Of a stretch of 64,000 nucleotides of DNA, positions 8,412 through 16,738 are shown piece after piece. Source of the stretch: an uncultured Acidobacteriia bacterium (GTDB lineage Bacteria; Acidobacteriota; Terriglobia; Bryobacterales; Bryobacteraceae); NCBI GenBank assembly GCA_903875575.1, contig CAIQWJ010000093.1, forward strand, positions 1 to 64,000, written 5' to 3'. The stretch's first letter is position 1; every line of letters starts with the position of its first letter. Under the pieces are notes generated by a model. The model was not told the origin of the DNA and made no database searches. It saw only the letters and a program-made list of their open reading frames with translations. The translations under genes and the position numbers were made by a program.

Positions 8412-9485
8412 CTACCGCCGATTTACTTCTGCCGACCGAACGTCACCATCCTGCAGGTTCACCGAGCAGGAGAAATCGAACCAGACCGGCCTTCCCCGTT
8501 CAAGCCCGGACGCCACACCGACAACATAGTCGTTTCTACCTGGCCTGTCGTCAATATTTACCGATCCGAAGTCGATCCGACTGTAGCCGTCCCGCGCCAG
8601 GCGCTGCTCCACAGAGACTTCGCAGCCCTGAATCGCGCGGCTTGTCGCGGCCTCGCCATACATGCTTTCGTTGTTCCGCATCGGCTGGATATCGGCGGAG
8701 CGCACCATGCCGGTATCGAAGTTCACCGAGCAGGAGAACCGATAGCTGCGCGGACGCCCCTGGCGAACGTTGCGCGCTTCGAAGAAGCCCGTGACAAAGT
8801 CATTGCGGCCGGGTTGATCGTCCATCAGGGTGCGACGGAAAACGATCTCGTTCGCGCCATAGCGCCGTGCCGCCTGCGTTCTTACGTAGGTCTGGCAGCC
8901 CTGGATCGCCTCGTCCGTTCCGAAGCGGTTGCCACGGCGGTCGCCATTGTCCCGACCGTTCAGGTCGCGGCGGTCCTGCATAGGCGGGCCCTGCATACCC
9001 CGATCCTGCGGCATGGGCGGTACGGGCGCGGGCATCACCGGCACCGGGCCATTGCGCGACATTTCGCCCATCCCGCGCTGGTCGCCCACACCCCAGGTAA
9101 CTTCAAACGTATAACCTTCCTGACCGTTATCCGGATCATCGATTCGGATGGTCGCGACGCCGCCATTTTGCGGAGCCTGCAGCAACTGCTGTTGGCCCCG
9201 GCCATCGATGCCCCGGAACCGGAAGTCGGCCGGGTTGGCGGGCAGGGGTGACGTACATTCAAAGCGCTTCCACTGCGGGGACTGGCCTTTCAGGTTGCGC
9301 AGCGTGGCCACGTCTCCCCTGATTTCCACCTGGGCGGCTCCATCCACCACCACCTCCACCACACACCGGCCTTCGCCTGGGTTACGCATATTCAGCGGCA
9401 CCGAGCGTTTCTGCAACGTTTGGGCCTGCGCGACTACCGTCAGCGTCGCGAGCGCGACGAAACAACCTGCATATCTGGATAACAT
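8412..9485 (-). CDS. Exported protein with duplicated Cys-containing C-terminal module
   Basis: 357 aa, family not recognised. AGGAGG 5 nt upstream fixes ATG 9485, which is followed by a signal peptide (YAGCFVALATLTVVAQAQ). The N-terminal half is beta-rich and ends in a low-complexity Pro/Met/Arg/Asp-rich linker. The C-terminal third is an internal duplication. Both copies read AIQGC-x(~35)-D(D)-x-PGRND(F/Y)V-x(~15)-F(D)xSCSVN-x-(D)G-x-VRSA. Each has two cysteines that could form a disulphide in the periplasm. It sits just upstream of the B12-binding gene with ~70 bp between, and is probably a separate transcription unit. Confidence 0.75.
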   Translation of the reverse strand: MLSRYAGCFVALATLTVVAQAQTLQKRSVPLNMRNPGEGRCVVEVVVDGAAQVEIRGDVATLRNLKGQSPQWKRFECTSPLPANPADFRFRGIDGRGQQQLLQAPQNGGVATIRIDDPDNGQEGYTFEVTWGVGDQRGMGEMSRNGPVPVMPAPVPPMPQDRGMQGPPMQDRRDLNGRDNGDRRGNRFGTDEAIQGCQTYVRTQAARRYGANEIVFRRTLMDDQPGRNDFVTGFFEARNVRQGRPRSYRFSCSVNFDTGMVRSADIQPMRNNESMYGEAATSRAIQGCEVSVEQRLARDGYSRIDFGSVNIDDRPGRNDYVVGVASGLERGRPVWFDFSCSVNLQDGDVRSAEVNRR

Positions 9486-9537
9486 AAGGACCTCCTCGTG
9501 ACTTCTTGCAATCCGGGGGCCAATGACGCCCGGTCCG

Positions 9538-11304
9538 CTATTCCCACTCAATCGTGCCCGGTGGCTTGTGCGTCAGGTCATAATAGACGCCCGCGATTTC
9601 GGGAATCTCCAGAACCCGCGCGGCCATGGCACGCAACAACTCATCCGGCATCGTGACCGAATCGGCCGTCATGCCATCCACCGAAAAGATCGGGCGAAGC
9701 ACGACAGAATCGCGCGACTCGCCAGATCCCATCGGGATCAGGATCACCGGGAACTGCCACACGCAATTGTCGAAGCCCGATTCGTGCGACATCTGCCGGA
9801 CAATCCCGTCAGCCCGCCGCAACAATTCCAGGCGGCCGTGCGTAATGTAACTCGAAAACACGCGCTGGTGGCTGAGCGGTTCGCGCGCGGCCACACACGC
9901 CATCACGCGATTCACGCCCGTGCTGCGATTCACCAACTCCGTCGCCTCATCCTGTAGCTTCGCGGCCGCGGACGGGAACGCATCAATCGCGAGAACGGGG
10001 GCGTAGCTGCGGGAATCCCCCTGGACGCCGACCGAGTGCACCGGCACCAGCCAGCCTTCCGAAAAACGTGTCACCGCGTGCTCTTCCGCCGAGCACAGGC
10101 AGCGGATTGCGAGTCCCGGGCCTGGAAACGGGTGCCGGTCCAGCAACAATCCCGAAAGACCCATTTCTCGACCAATCTTGCGCACTTCGTCCTTGTAGAA
10201 GTCCGCCAGTGGCTCCACAATCAGGCCCTGCTCCATCAGTTTCTGGATGCCGGGAACGCGGTTGTGGTGCGTCTTAATCGTCGCCGCTTTCGATTGATCG
10301 CGGTTACTGCCGCCCGATTCGATTGTATCGGGATAAATAGTTCCCTGCCCCAGAATCCAGGTGCCATCCGCCAGGCCGCGTTCGGCCATAATCCGTTCCT
10401 GCACCTTCACAAATTGCTCGCCGATAATATGGCGCTTCAGTTCCGGCTCGTAAACGCCTTCCAGCGGAGCCAGGAATTCCTCTTCCGCGTGAATCACCGT
10501 CACCACATCGTGTCCGAGACCCGCGAACGTCTCTTCCACAAACTCCGTCTCGCCTTCGCGCATCAGGCCGGTATCCACGTACACGCCGCAGACGCGCTCG
10601 CTGCCCAGCGCCGAGAGGCACAACGAAAATGCCACCGTGGAATCCACCCCGCCACTCACGAAGAAGAATACGTTGCGGCCCGCCGCGCGATCCCGAATCT
10701 GGTCTTCCACCTGGGCGATCCGGTTGGCCGGATTCCAGTCTTTATCGCACCCGCAGATGCGGAAGAGGAAGTTCTCCAGGATCTTCGTGCCCTCGGTGGT
10801 GTGGACCACCTCGGGATGAAACTGCACGCCGTAGATACGGCGGACCGCGTCTTCAATCGCGGCCGTCGCGCATATCGTCGTCGACGCCAGCACCCGAAAA
10901 CCTGCGGGCGGCGCCGCCACCAGATCGCGATGCGACATCCAGATCTTCTGGTGATCGGTCAGCCCCGCGAACAGCAAGGAATCCGTAACCTTCAGGTCCA
11001 GGAACGCCAGGCCAAACTCGCCCTTATCGCCCTTGCGCACTTCACCACCCAAAAGCTGGGTGATCAGTTGCTGGCCGTAGCAAATGCCCAGCGTGGGAAC
11101 GCCTGCCGCGAGGACGGCAGGATCCATGCTGGGGCTGGACTGGTCATAGACGCTGCTCGGGCCACCCGAGATGATGACGCCACGCGCGTGACGAAGCTCC
11201 GCCACGGGAGTTTCGCTCGGGAAGACGGCGGATGAAACGCCGAGTTCACGCACCTTTCGGGCAATCAAGTGGCAATACTGGCCACCGGTGTCGAGGACCG
11301 CGAT
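9538..11304 (-). CDS. guaA: GMP synthase (glutamine-hydrolysing); start codon unclear
   Basis: It amidates XMP to GMP, the last step of guanine nucleotide synthesis. The N-terminal class I glutamine amidotransferase part has the nucleophile in GICYGQQL and a His-Glu pair in FHPEV. The ATP pyrophosphatase part has the P-loop SGGVDST, then HPFPGPGLAIR, and ends with the dimerisation tail THKPPGTIEWE. The first canonical start (TTG 11268) would remove the conserved first strand. Upstream codons still read IAVLDTGGQYCHLIARKV, yet no ATG, GTG or TTG occurs between the preceding in-frame stop and TTG 11268. I extend to ATC at 11304 as the most plausible non-canonical start; a base error is the alternative. 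It lies 14 nt behind the ctpA stop, in one operon. Confidence 0.92.
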   Translation of the reverse strand: MAVLDTGGQYCHLIARKVRELGVSSAVFPSETPVAELRHARGVIISGGPSSVYDQSSPSMDPAVLAAGVPTLGICYGQQLITQLLGGEVRKGDKGEFGLAFLDLKVTDSLLFAGLTDHQKIWMSHRDLVAAPPAGFRVLASTTICATAAIEDAVRRIYGVQFHPEVVHTTEGTKILENFLFRICGCDKDWNPANRIAQVEDQIRDRAAGRNVFFFVSGGVDSTVAFSLCLSALGSERVCGVYVDTGLMREGETEFVEETFAGLGHDVVTVIHAEEEFLAPLEGVYEPELKRHIIGEQFVKVQERIMAERGLADGTWILGQGTIYPDTIESGGSNRDQSKAATIKTHHNRVPGIQKLMEQGLIVEPLADFYKDEVRKIGREMGLSGLLLDRHPFPGPGLAIRCLCSAEEHAVTRFSEGWLVPVHSVGVQGDSRSYAPVLAIDAFPSAAAKLQDEATELVNRSTGVNRVMACVAAREPLSHQRVFSSYITHGRLELLRRADGIVRQMSHESGFDNCVWQFPVILIPMGSGESRDSVVLRPIFSVDGMTADSVTMPDELLRAMAARVLEIPEIAGVYYDLTHKPPGTIEWE

Positions 11305-11318
11305 TTGGGCTGGAGAGA

Positions 11319-12926
11319 CTACTTTGCCGCCCTCTCTGCGCGCTTCTTGCTCACCGTGAGCAACAACGCTTCTGCCTTAGGCATAGCGGCAACAGCAGCT
11401 TCCACTTCGGGATCGGTCTCCAGGGCATACTTGGTGGATTCATCCACGTTGAAACCCGTCTTGTAGATCTCGCCCTGCATACGATGACGAATCGCCTCGT
11501 ATTCTTTGGTGAAAGCGGCTTCGGTGTACTCGATCTTCTGATCCTTCAGCCAGCCCTTGAGCGCGTTCATCTGGGCCGTATCGAAATTCCAGCCTGCGGG
11601 GAGCTGCTCTTTGTGAATGGAGAAAAAATGCTTGGTGTAGTTCTGGAAAACGTACTTGCCGTACAGTTCGATTTCCAGCGGGCCGGGCTTCGGCACTTCG
11701 AACTTCTCGTCCGGTGAGATACCGCCGCCGCCATACACCGTGCGACCGCCATCGGTCATCTTGACGTCCGAAAGGTTACGCGCCTCGGTGTCCTTGCGGT
11801 AATAGTAATCAAAGAACGAAACGCTGGAGTAGTCGCGCTGGATCAGACGTCCGCTGGGCGTATAGTAACGCGCGGTCGTGAGCGCAAGACCGGTGTTTTC
11901 CTGAAGAGGATACACGGTCTGCACGAGTCCCTTGCCAAACGTGTTGTCGCCCAGAATCCAGGCACGGTCATGATCCTGCAAAGCGCCGGACACGATCTCC
12001 GAAGCACTGGCGGAATTGCGATTCACCACCACCACGATCGGATAGTTCAGGCCGTGATTGCCGTCGCTCGCCTTATAAGAGCGTTCCTGCGAAGCGCGGC
12101 CGTGGTGCGAGACCACCTCGGCACCTTTGGGGAGCAGGTGACCGGCTACTTCAACCGCCTGTGTCAGCAAACCGCCCGGGTTGCCGCGCAGATCGAGAAC
12201 CAGACCCTTGAGATTGTTTTCGTCCAGCTTCTTCAGGCCGTTGATGAAATCCGCGCCCGTCGTTTCAATGAAACCGGTGCTGTCGATGCGAATATAGCCG
12301 ATGCCGTTCTTCAGCATGAAAGCGGCCGAAACGCTGGAACGATTGATTTCGTCGCGCAGCATTTCCACCGTGAGTTCGTCGGTGCCTTCGCCGCGCTGGA
12401 CCTTCACTTTGACCGCCGTGCCGCGCGGTCCCTTCAGCAGGTCGACCACTTCCGTGGAAGTGAGGCCGTCGGTCTTCGTGCCGTTCACGTTGACGATCAC
12501 GTCATTGGGGCGAAGACCGGCCTTATAGGCGGGAGAACCAACGAAGGGCTCCACCACGATGGTCTGGAGAACGCCCGCCACGTTCGTGCGGGGCTCAATC
12601 CTCATGCCGACACCATAATAATGTCCGCGCTGGTCTTCCTTCATCTGCGCGAGGGCCTTCGGATCAAAGAAGTTGGAGTGCGGATCGAGCGTGCGGAGCA
12701 TGCCCTGGATCGCGCCACCGTAGATGGCCTTATCCGCGTTGATCGGGTCCGCGAAATTCTGCTCCACGGTGGAGTAGAGGCGCGTGAAGTCCTTGACGCT
12801 GGCGCTGATGTCGTCATCGCCGCTGGCAGCGGAGGCGATGGTGGTGTTGGGGCCATAAAGGCCGCCAAGAACCGCGCAGGCGAGGACCAGAAGCGGGATC
12901 AGGATGAAGGACCGGAATTTAGCCAT
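11319..12926 (-). CDS. ctpA: C-terminal processing peptidase (S41, CtpA type)
   Basis: 535 aa periplasmic serine protease that trims or degrades proteins from their C termini. N-terminal membrane anchor/signal (residues 7-24), a PDZ domain near 100-185 (FVGSPAYKAGLRPNDVIVNV), then the S41 core with LDLRGNPGG, the catalytic-serine motif NRNSASASE (302-310) and the catalytic lysine K332 in GDNTFGKGLVQ. The Ser-Lys pair is intact. The C-terminal ~130 residues are the usual DUF-like extension. It is the first gene of an operon with guaA downstream. The region upstream (to 13061) is AT-rich near the start, as expected for a promoter. Confidence 0.92.
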   Translation of the reverse strand: MAKFRSFILIPLLVLACAVLGGLYGPNTTIASAASGDDDISASVKDFTRLYSTVEQNFADPINADKAIYGGAIQGMLRTLDPHSNFFDPKALAQMKEDQRGHYYGVGMRIEPRTNVAGVLQTIVVEPFVGSPAYKAGLRPNDVIVNVNGTKTDGLTSTEVVDLLKGPRGTAVKVKVQRGEGTDELTVEMLRDEINRSSVSAAFMLKNGIGYIRIDSTGFIETTGADFINGLKKLDENNLKGLVLDLRGNPGGLLTQAVEVAGHLLPKGAEVVSHHGRASQERSYKASDGNHGLNYPIVVVVNRNSASASEIVSGALQDHDRAWILGDNTFGKGLVQTVYPLQENTGLALTTARYYTPSGRLIQRDYSSVSFFDYYYRKDTEARNLSDVKMTDGGRTVYGGGGISPDEKFEVPKPGPLEIELYGKYVFQNYTKHFFSIHKEQLPAGWNFDTAQMNALKGWLKDQKIEYTEAAFTKEYEAIRHRMQGEIYKTGFNVDESTKYALETDPEVEAAVAAMPKAEALLLTVSKKRAERAAK

Positions 12927-13002
12927 AGCGTTAGACAGACCTTTTTAGAAGTATAGCAATATTGATAAGACGTCATTTAGGACAAAACGTTTCAGGAGAG
13001 CC

Positions 13003-13029
13003 ATCAGCGGTCAGCTTTCAGCACTCAGC
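13003..13029. repeat. GCTGA/GCTGAAAGCTGA interspersed repeat, copy 2
   Basis: The stretch ATCAGCGGTCAGCTTTCAGC plus CACTCAGC is the reverse complement of the repeat type at 3424-3456. It lies in the 135-bp gap between the ctpA start and the end of the FG-GAP gene. Confidence 0.55.
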
Positions 13030-13061
13030 CTTCCATACGTTCACCCTCCGGCCGCATGCCG

Positions 13062-14351
13062 CTACTTCGGGGCCGCCGCCTTCGCTGCAGCCGTCTTCGC
13101 CACCTGCGCCTTCGGCATCTTTGTCAGGTTTTCAGCGATGAAAACCCCGCTCTTGCCCCCGGCCACCACATCCAGATCGCCGTCGCCATCAATATCCACC
13201 GTCCGCACCTGAAGCCCGGCACCCATGCGACTGCCGTAGTCGATCAGATGCCGGATCCATTCCACGCCCCCGTTCCCGGTCGCCTTGCGGTATTCATACC
13301 AATAAAGACCCAGCGGCTCTTTTTCCCCAGGGTCGCTGCCATTGTGGGCCATGTAGCGCTTGCCCGTGACCAAATCCGACTGGCCATCCCCATTGATGTC
13401 GATCAATTCCGTCGCATGCGCCTGGGACCACGAGTTATCAATGGTCCGCCGTGTCCACGTCGGCTCCTTGCCCGCCTGCGCAGGTCCCTGCTCCAACCAG
13501 AAAATCCCGTAATCGTGAGCTGCGGTCGTGAGAATATCCTTGCGCCCGTCGCCATTGATATCCAGCACGTACATGTACCCGAACCTGGTGCGCGCCGGCG
13601 GTGTGGGCGGAGTGACAGGCATCACACCCGCGCGACCGGCCGGTGCCGGCGGCAAATCCCAATCCGTGGCATGGAACGTCCACTCGGCGGCGTCGGATGA
13701 GGGGTCCGCCGGGGCCTCAAACCAGCCTTTCGGCGTAATGATGTCGTTGCGGCCATCGCCATTGATGTCGCCCGCGCCGATGCCATGGCCGTAGCTCTGC
13801 TTGCTGACCACATGCTTCACCCATTTGTGATCTTTCAGTTCAAACCAGGCAAGCGGCACATTGGCGCGGTCAAACTCCGGCAGCAGTTCCAGCGCCTTGC
13901 CATCATTATTCAGATCCACCAGAAACGCGAATTCAGTCGGGCCACTGGCGTCGATCTCCGTCTTGACCCATTCCTTGACCGCAGGCGAAGCGACCGTCTT
14001 GCCCGGATTCCGCAGCCAGACAATATTCCCCGAAAAATAGCCAAACTGCACGATATCGGGGTAGCCATCGCCATCCACGTCCACAATCAGGTCGCTGAAG
14101 TTGTCCACGTAGTTGGAAGTGAAGTTGATATCGCGAAGGTGGTGCTTCTTCCAGGACGGCGCTTCATACCAGGAATCGCCGGAGACGATGTCCAGGAGGC
14201 CGTCCTTATTGATGTCCACCACGGCGGTGGTTTCCGTGGCACCGGGATCGATCATTTTGACGCGAAAGGTGATGTCGGCGGGGCGACTGGCCGCCGCCAG
14301 CAGGGCGGCGGTTGCCAGCGGGAGGATGAGCTTGCGCATGGTTGACATCAT
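13062..14351 (-). CDS. Exported FG-GAP/VCBS-repeat protein
   Basis: 429 aa from ATG 14351 (AGGAGG 10 nt upstream); ATG 14339 is an alternative. A signal peptide (LILPLATAALLAAASRPA) is followed by seven FG-GAP/VCBS-type repeats, each with a calcium-binding D-x-(D/N)-x-D-G-x-x-D loop: DINKDGLLD, DVDGDGYPD, DLNNDGKAL, three DINGDG loops and DIDGDGDLD. Such repeats fold into a beta-propeller like that of integrin alpha chains. The protein is exported or surface-bound; its ligand or activity is unknown. The C terminus is Lys/Ala-rich (AKTAAAKAAAPK). Confidence 0.85.
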   Translation of the reverse strand: MMSTMRKLILPLATAALLAAASRPADITFRVKMIDPGATETTAVVDINKDGLLDIVSGDSWYEAPSWKKHHLRDINFTSNYVDNFSDLIVDVDGDGYPDIVQFGYFSGNIVWLRNPGKTVASPAVKEWVKTEIDASGPTEFAFLVDLNNDGKALELLPEFDRANVPLAWFELKDHKWVKHVVSKQSYGHGIGAGDINGDGRNDIITPKGWFEAPADPSSDAAEWTFHATDWDLPPAPAGRAGVMPVTPPTPPARTRFGYMYVLDINGDGRKDILTTAAHDYGIFWLEQGPAQAGKEPTWTRRTIDNSWSQAHATELIDINGDGQSDLVTGKRYMAHNGSDPGEKEPLGLYWYEYRKATGNGGVEWIRHLIDYGSRMGAGLQVRTVDIDGDGDLDVVAGGKSGVFIAENLTKMPKAQVAKTAAAKAAAPK

Positions 14352-14439
14352 ATATCGTTTACCTCCTCTCCAGGGACGATGGCTCAAAATGCCTGCCCGA
14401 GTCGTGACTCCGCATTCGCTAAACTCGCGTCAGCACTCC

Positions 14440-14967
14440 ATGAACCTGATACTTCGGTCGGCGGTGGACACAGATATTCCCGCTCTCACCGTTTTAATTG
14501 CACTCTCTGTCCGCCAGCTGCAGGCCGGAGACTATACCCCTTCGCAACTGGAAGGTGCCCTGCAGTCTGTCTACGGAGTGGATACACAATTGATACGGGA
14601 CGAAACGTATTTCGTGGCCGAGGTCGGCGGCACCATCGTCGCCTGCGGAGGCTGGAGTAAGCGGCGGACTTTGTTCGGGGCCGATCATTGCGCCGGCCGG
14701 GAAGATTCCCTGCTCGATCCAACGCGCGATTCGGCGAAAATTCGAGCGTTTTTTGTGCATCCCGATTGGGTGAGGCGAGGAATCGGTGCTCGCCTGCTGG
14801 AGGTCTGCGAACAGGCGGCGCGCTCTCAGGGCTTCTCACGATTCGAAATGGGGGCGACTCTGACCGGCGTCGCGTTGTATAAAGCCCGGGGCTATCGCGA
14901 AGTAGAGCGGATAGAAGTGGCTCTCGACGCCGGAGAAGTGCTGCCCATAGTGAGAATGGCCAAATAG
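14440..14967 (+). CDS. GNAT-family N-acetyltransferase
   Basis: 175 aa from ATG 14440, with ATG 14389 as a less likely in-frame alternative; neither has a clear ribosome binding site. The GNAT fold is supported by the acetyl-CoA-binding region FFVHPDWVRRGIGARLLEVC (R-x-x-G-x-G/A type) and the C-terminal LTGVALYKARGYREVERIEV strand. Substrate unknown. It is divergent from the FG-GAP gene with under 100 bp between. Confidence 0.88.
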   Translation: MNLILRSAVDTDIPALTVLIALSVRQLQAGDYTPSQLEGALQSVYGVDTQLIRDETYFVAEVGGTIVACGGWSKRRTLFGADHCAGREDSLLDPTRDSAKIRAFFVHPDWVRRGIGARLLEVCEQAARSQGFSRFEMGATLTGVALYKARGYREVERIEVALDAGEVLPIVRMAK

Positions 14968-15100
14968 GGTTTAGCCAGGGAGCGGGCTCCTCTCCTGCCT
15001 CCCCCGCGACATCCGAACCTGTTTTCTTCTGACCCGGTTTTTGGGTTAGACTCGAATCTACCGATCCGGCAGGAATTACGTCGTTATCCTGGAGGATTAC

Positions 15101-16738
15101 GTGAAATCTTTGGTCGCCCTGTTGTCGCTCACCGCCTCGCTCGCGGCACAGACAGCCATCGTGGAATGCGTCGTCGTCAACCAGACGACCCGCCAGCCGC
15201 TGAGCGACGTCCACATCCGCGTCCTCACCGGCGACGTCGCCACCGTCAGCGTGGAGCGCGTCTACGGCGCCATCAGCGACCGCGCCGGCCATTTCTCCAT
15301 CTCCGGCATCAGGCCGGGTCTCTACCTCATCGTCCCGGAACGCACCGGCTACGTTTTCGTCCGCACCCCCGGGCCCATCCCGGCGCCGGTTCTCGCGCTC
15401 AAGCCCGGCCAGCACATTACCGACCAGCAGGTGGAAATGACCCCCATCAGTTTCGTCTCCGGCCACGTGGTCGACGACTCCGGCGACCCCGTCCCCCGCG
15501 CCTCCCTCCAACTCCGCGCCGCCCCGCCCGATACCGACTTCGTCAATCCCTTCGCCGTTCCCCTCCCCAACTACACCGACGATCACGGCGAATTCCACGT
15601 CGTCGTCTCTCCCGGCAACTACTACGTGCAGGCCACGCCGCGCAACTATCAGCCCAGTTCAGCCGGTCCGTACGTTGCGACGTACTATCCGAGCAGCGCC
15701 AATCTCAGCGAAGCGTCACCCGTTCAGGTGACGCCCGGTCGCGACGTCACTTCCATCGAAATCCGCCTGACGCATTTCCGTCCGCCCACACCCGGCGCAG
15801 GCACCGCGCAACCTCTGTCCGTCAGTGGTCTCGTGACAGGCATCCCCGATGGGGCGCGCCCCACCGTCATGCTGCTCAGCCGGACGAACTCCGTTCAGAT
15901 GCAGCCCTATCGCGGGGCCGCTGTGAACCCCGAGGGCAAGTTCAACCTCCCTGGCATGCCGCCAGGAACTTACCGCGTATACGCGCAATTCGGGCAGGGC
16001 AAGATGCGACTGCAAAGCCAGCCGCTGGACGTCCAGCTCACCGCCGCCGACGCCGGCAATCTCCAGCTCCGCCTCGCCCCGGCCGAGGATCTCACCGGCT
16101 CTCTGGAAGTCGCCGGCGAAACGCCGGGTGCCGCACCCGCCCGCAAGCTTTCGGTGAAGCTGGAATCCATCGAGCCAAGCGGCCTCGGCACTCCCGAAAC
16201 AACTCCCGCCGAAGTCGCGAAGGACGGCACCTTCCGCATCCCCGCCGTCTTCCCCGGCCGCTATCGCCTCCGCGTGGAGCCGCTTCCTGACGGAGCCTTC
16301 ATCCGTTCCGTCACGCTGGACGGCGCACCGGTCGACGACGCCGCCTTCGAGTTTTCCCCCGGAGCCGCCCGCCTCAAAATCGCCATCAGCCGCAATGCCG
16401 GTCAACTCTCCGGTAACGTACTCGGCCATGATGGCGCACCGCTGACCAGCCCGCTGGCCGCAGTCTTCGTCTGGAAGAATGCTAACCAGATCCAGCCCGA
16501 ACACAACCCGGTCGCCAATAGCCAATACGCTCTCAAAGAGCTGCGGCCCGGCAAGTATCGCGTGCTCGCAGTGGATGCCTTCGACTTCACCAATCTCGCC
16601 GGGGCCAACGATCCGGATCAGTTCGCCAAAGCCCTGCTGACCGCAGCTGAGGAGATCGAGATCAAGGAAGGCGTCCGCATGGTGAAGAATCTCAAAGTAG
16701 TCGCGAAGGAGGATATCCATGTCCAGCCCAAACAGTAA
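15101..16738 (+). CDS. Exported protein with carboxypeptidase-regulatory-like domains
   Basis: 545 aa. GGAGG precedes GTG 15101, followed by a signal peptide (LVALLSLTASLAAQ). Repeated beta-sandwich modules of the CarboxypepD_reg/Cna-B type follow, recognisable as G-x-(V/F)-x-(D/N)-x-x-(T/G)-x-x-P-(L/V/A) openings and 'GxFxIxGIxPGxYxL' closings (HFSISGIRPGLYLIV, KFNLPGMPPGTYRVY, TFRIPAVFPGRYRLR). Such proteins are abundant in Solibacter-type genomes. They are thought to bind carbohydrate or act in cell-surface assembly, but the role is unproven. Its last 20 bases overlap the next, similar gene. Confidence 0.85.
   Translation: MKSLVALLSLTASLAAQTAIVECVVVNQTTRQPLSDVHIRVLTGDVATVSVERVYGAISDRAGHFSISGIRPGLYLIVPERTGYVFVRTPGPIPAPVLALKPGQHITDQQVEMTPISFVSGHVVDDSGDPVPRASLQLRAAPPDTDFVNPFAVPLPNYTDDHGEFHVVVSPGNYYVQATPRNYQPSSAGPYVATYYPSSANLSEASPVQVTPGRDVTSIEIRLTHFRPPTPGAGTAQPLSVSGLVTGIPDGARPTVMLLSRTNSVQMQPYRGAAVNPEGKFNLPGMPPGTYRVYAQFGQGKMRLQSQPLDVQLTAADAGNLQLRLAPAEDLTGSLEVAGETPGAAPARKLSVKLESIEPSGLGTPETTPAEVAKDGTFRIPAVFPGRYRLRVEPLPDGAFIRSVTLDGAPVDDAAFEFSPGAARLKIAISRNAGQLSGNVLGHDGAPLTSPLAAVFVWKNANQIQPEHNPVANSQYALKELRPGKYRVLAVDAFDFTNLAGANDPDQFAKALLTAAEEIEIKEGVRMVKNLKVVAKEDIHVQPKQ

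Noticed and set aside
10036-11235. 399-codon plus-strand frame
   Set aside because: Antisense to guaA, which shows all catalytic motifs.
14486-15598. 370-codon minus-strand frame
   Set aside because: Covers the GNAT gene and the start of the CarboxypepD_reg gene antisense; Gly/Asp-rich shadow.
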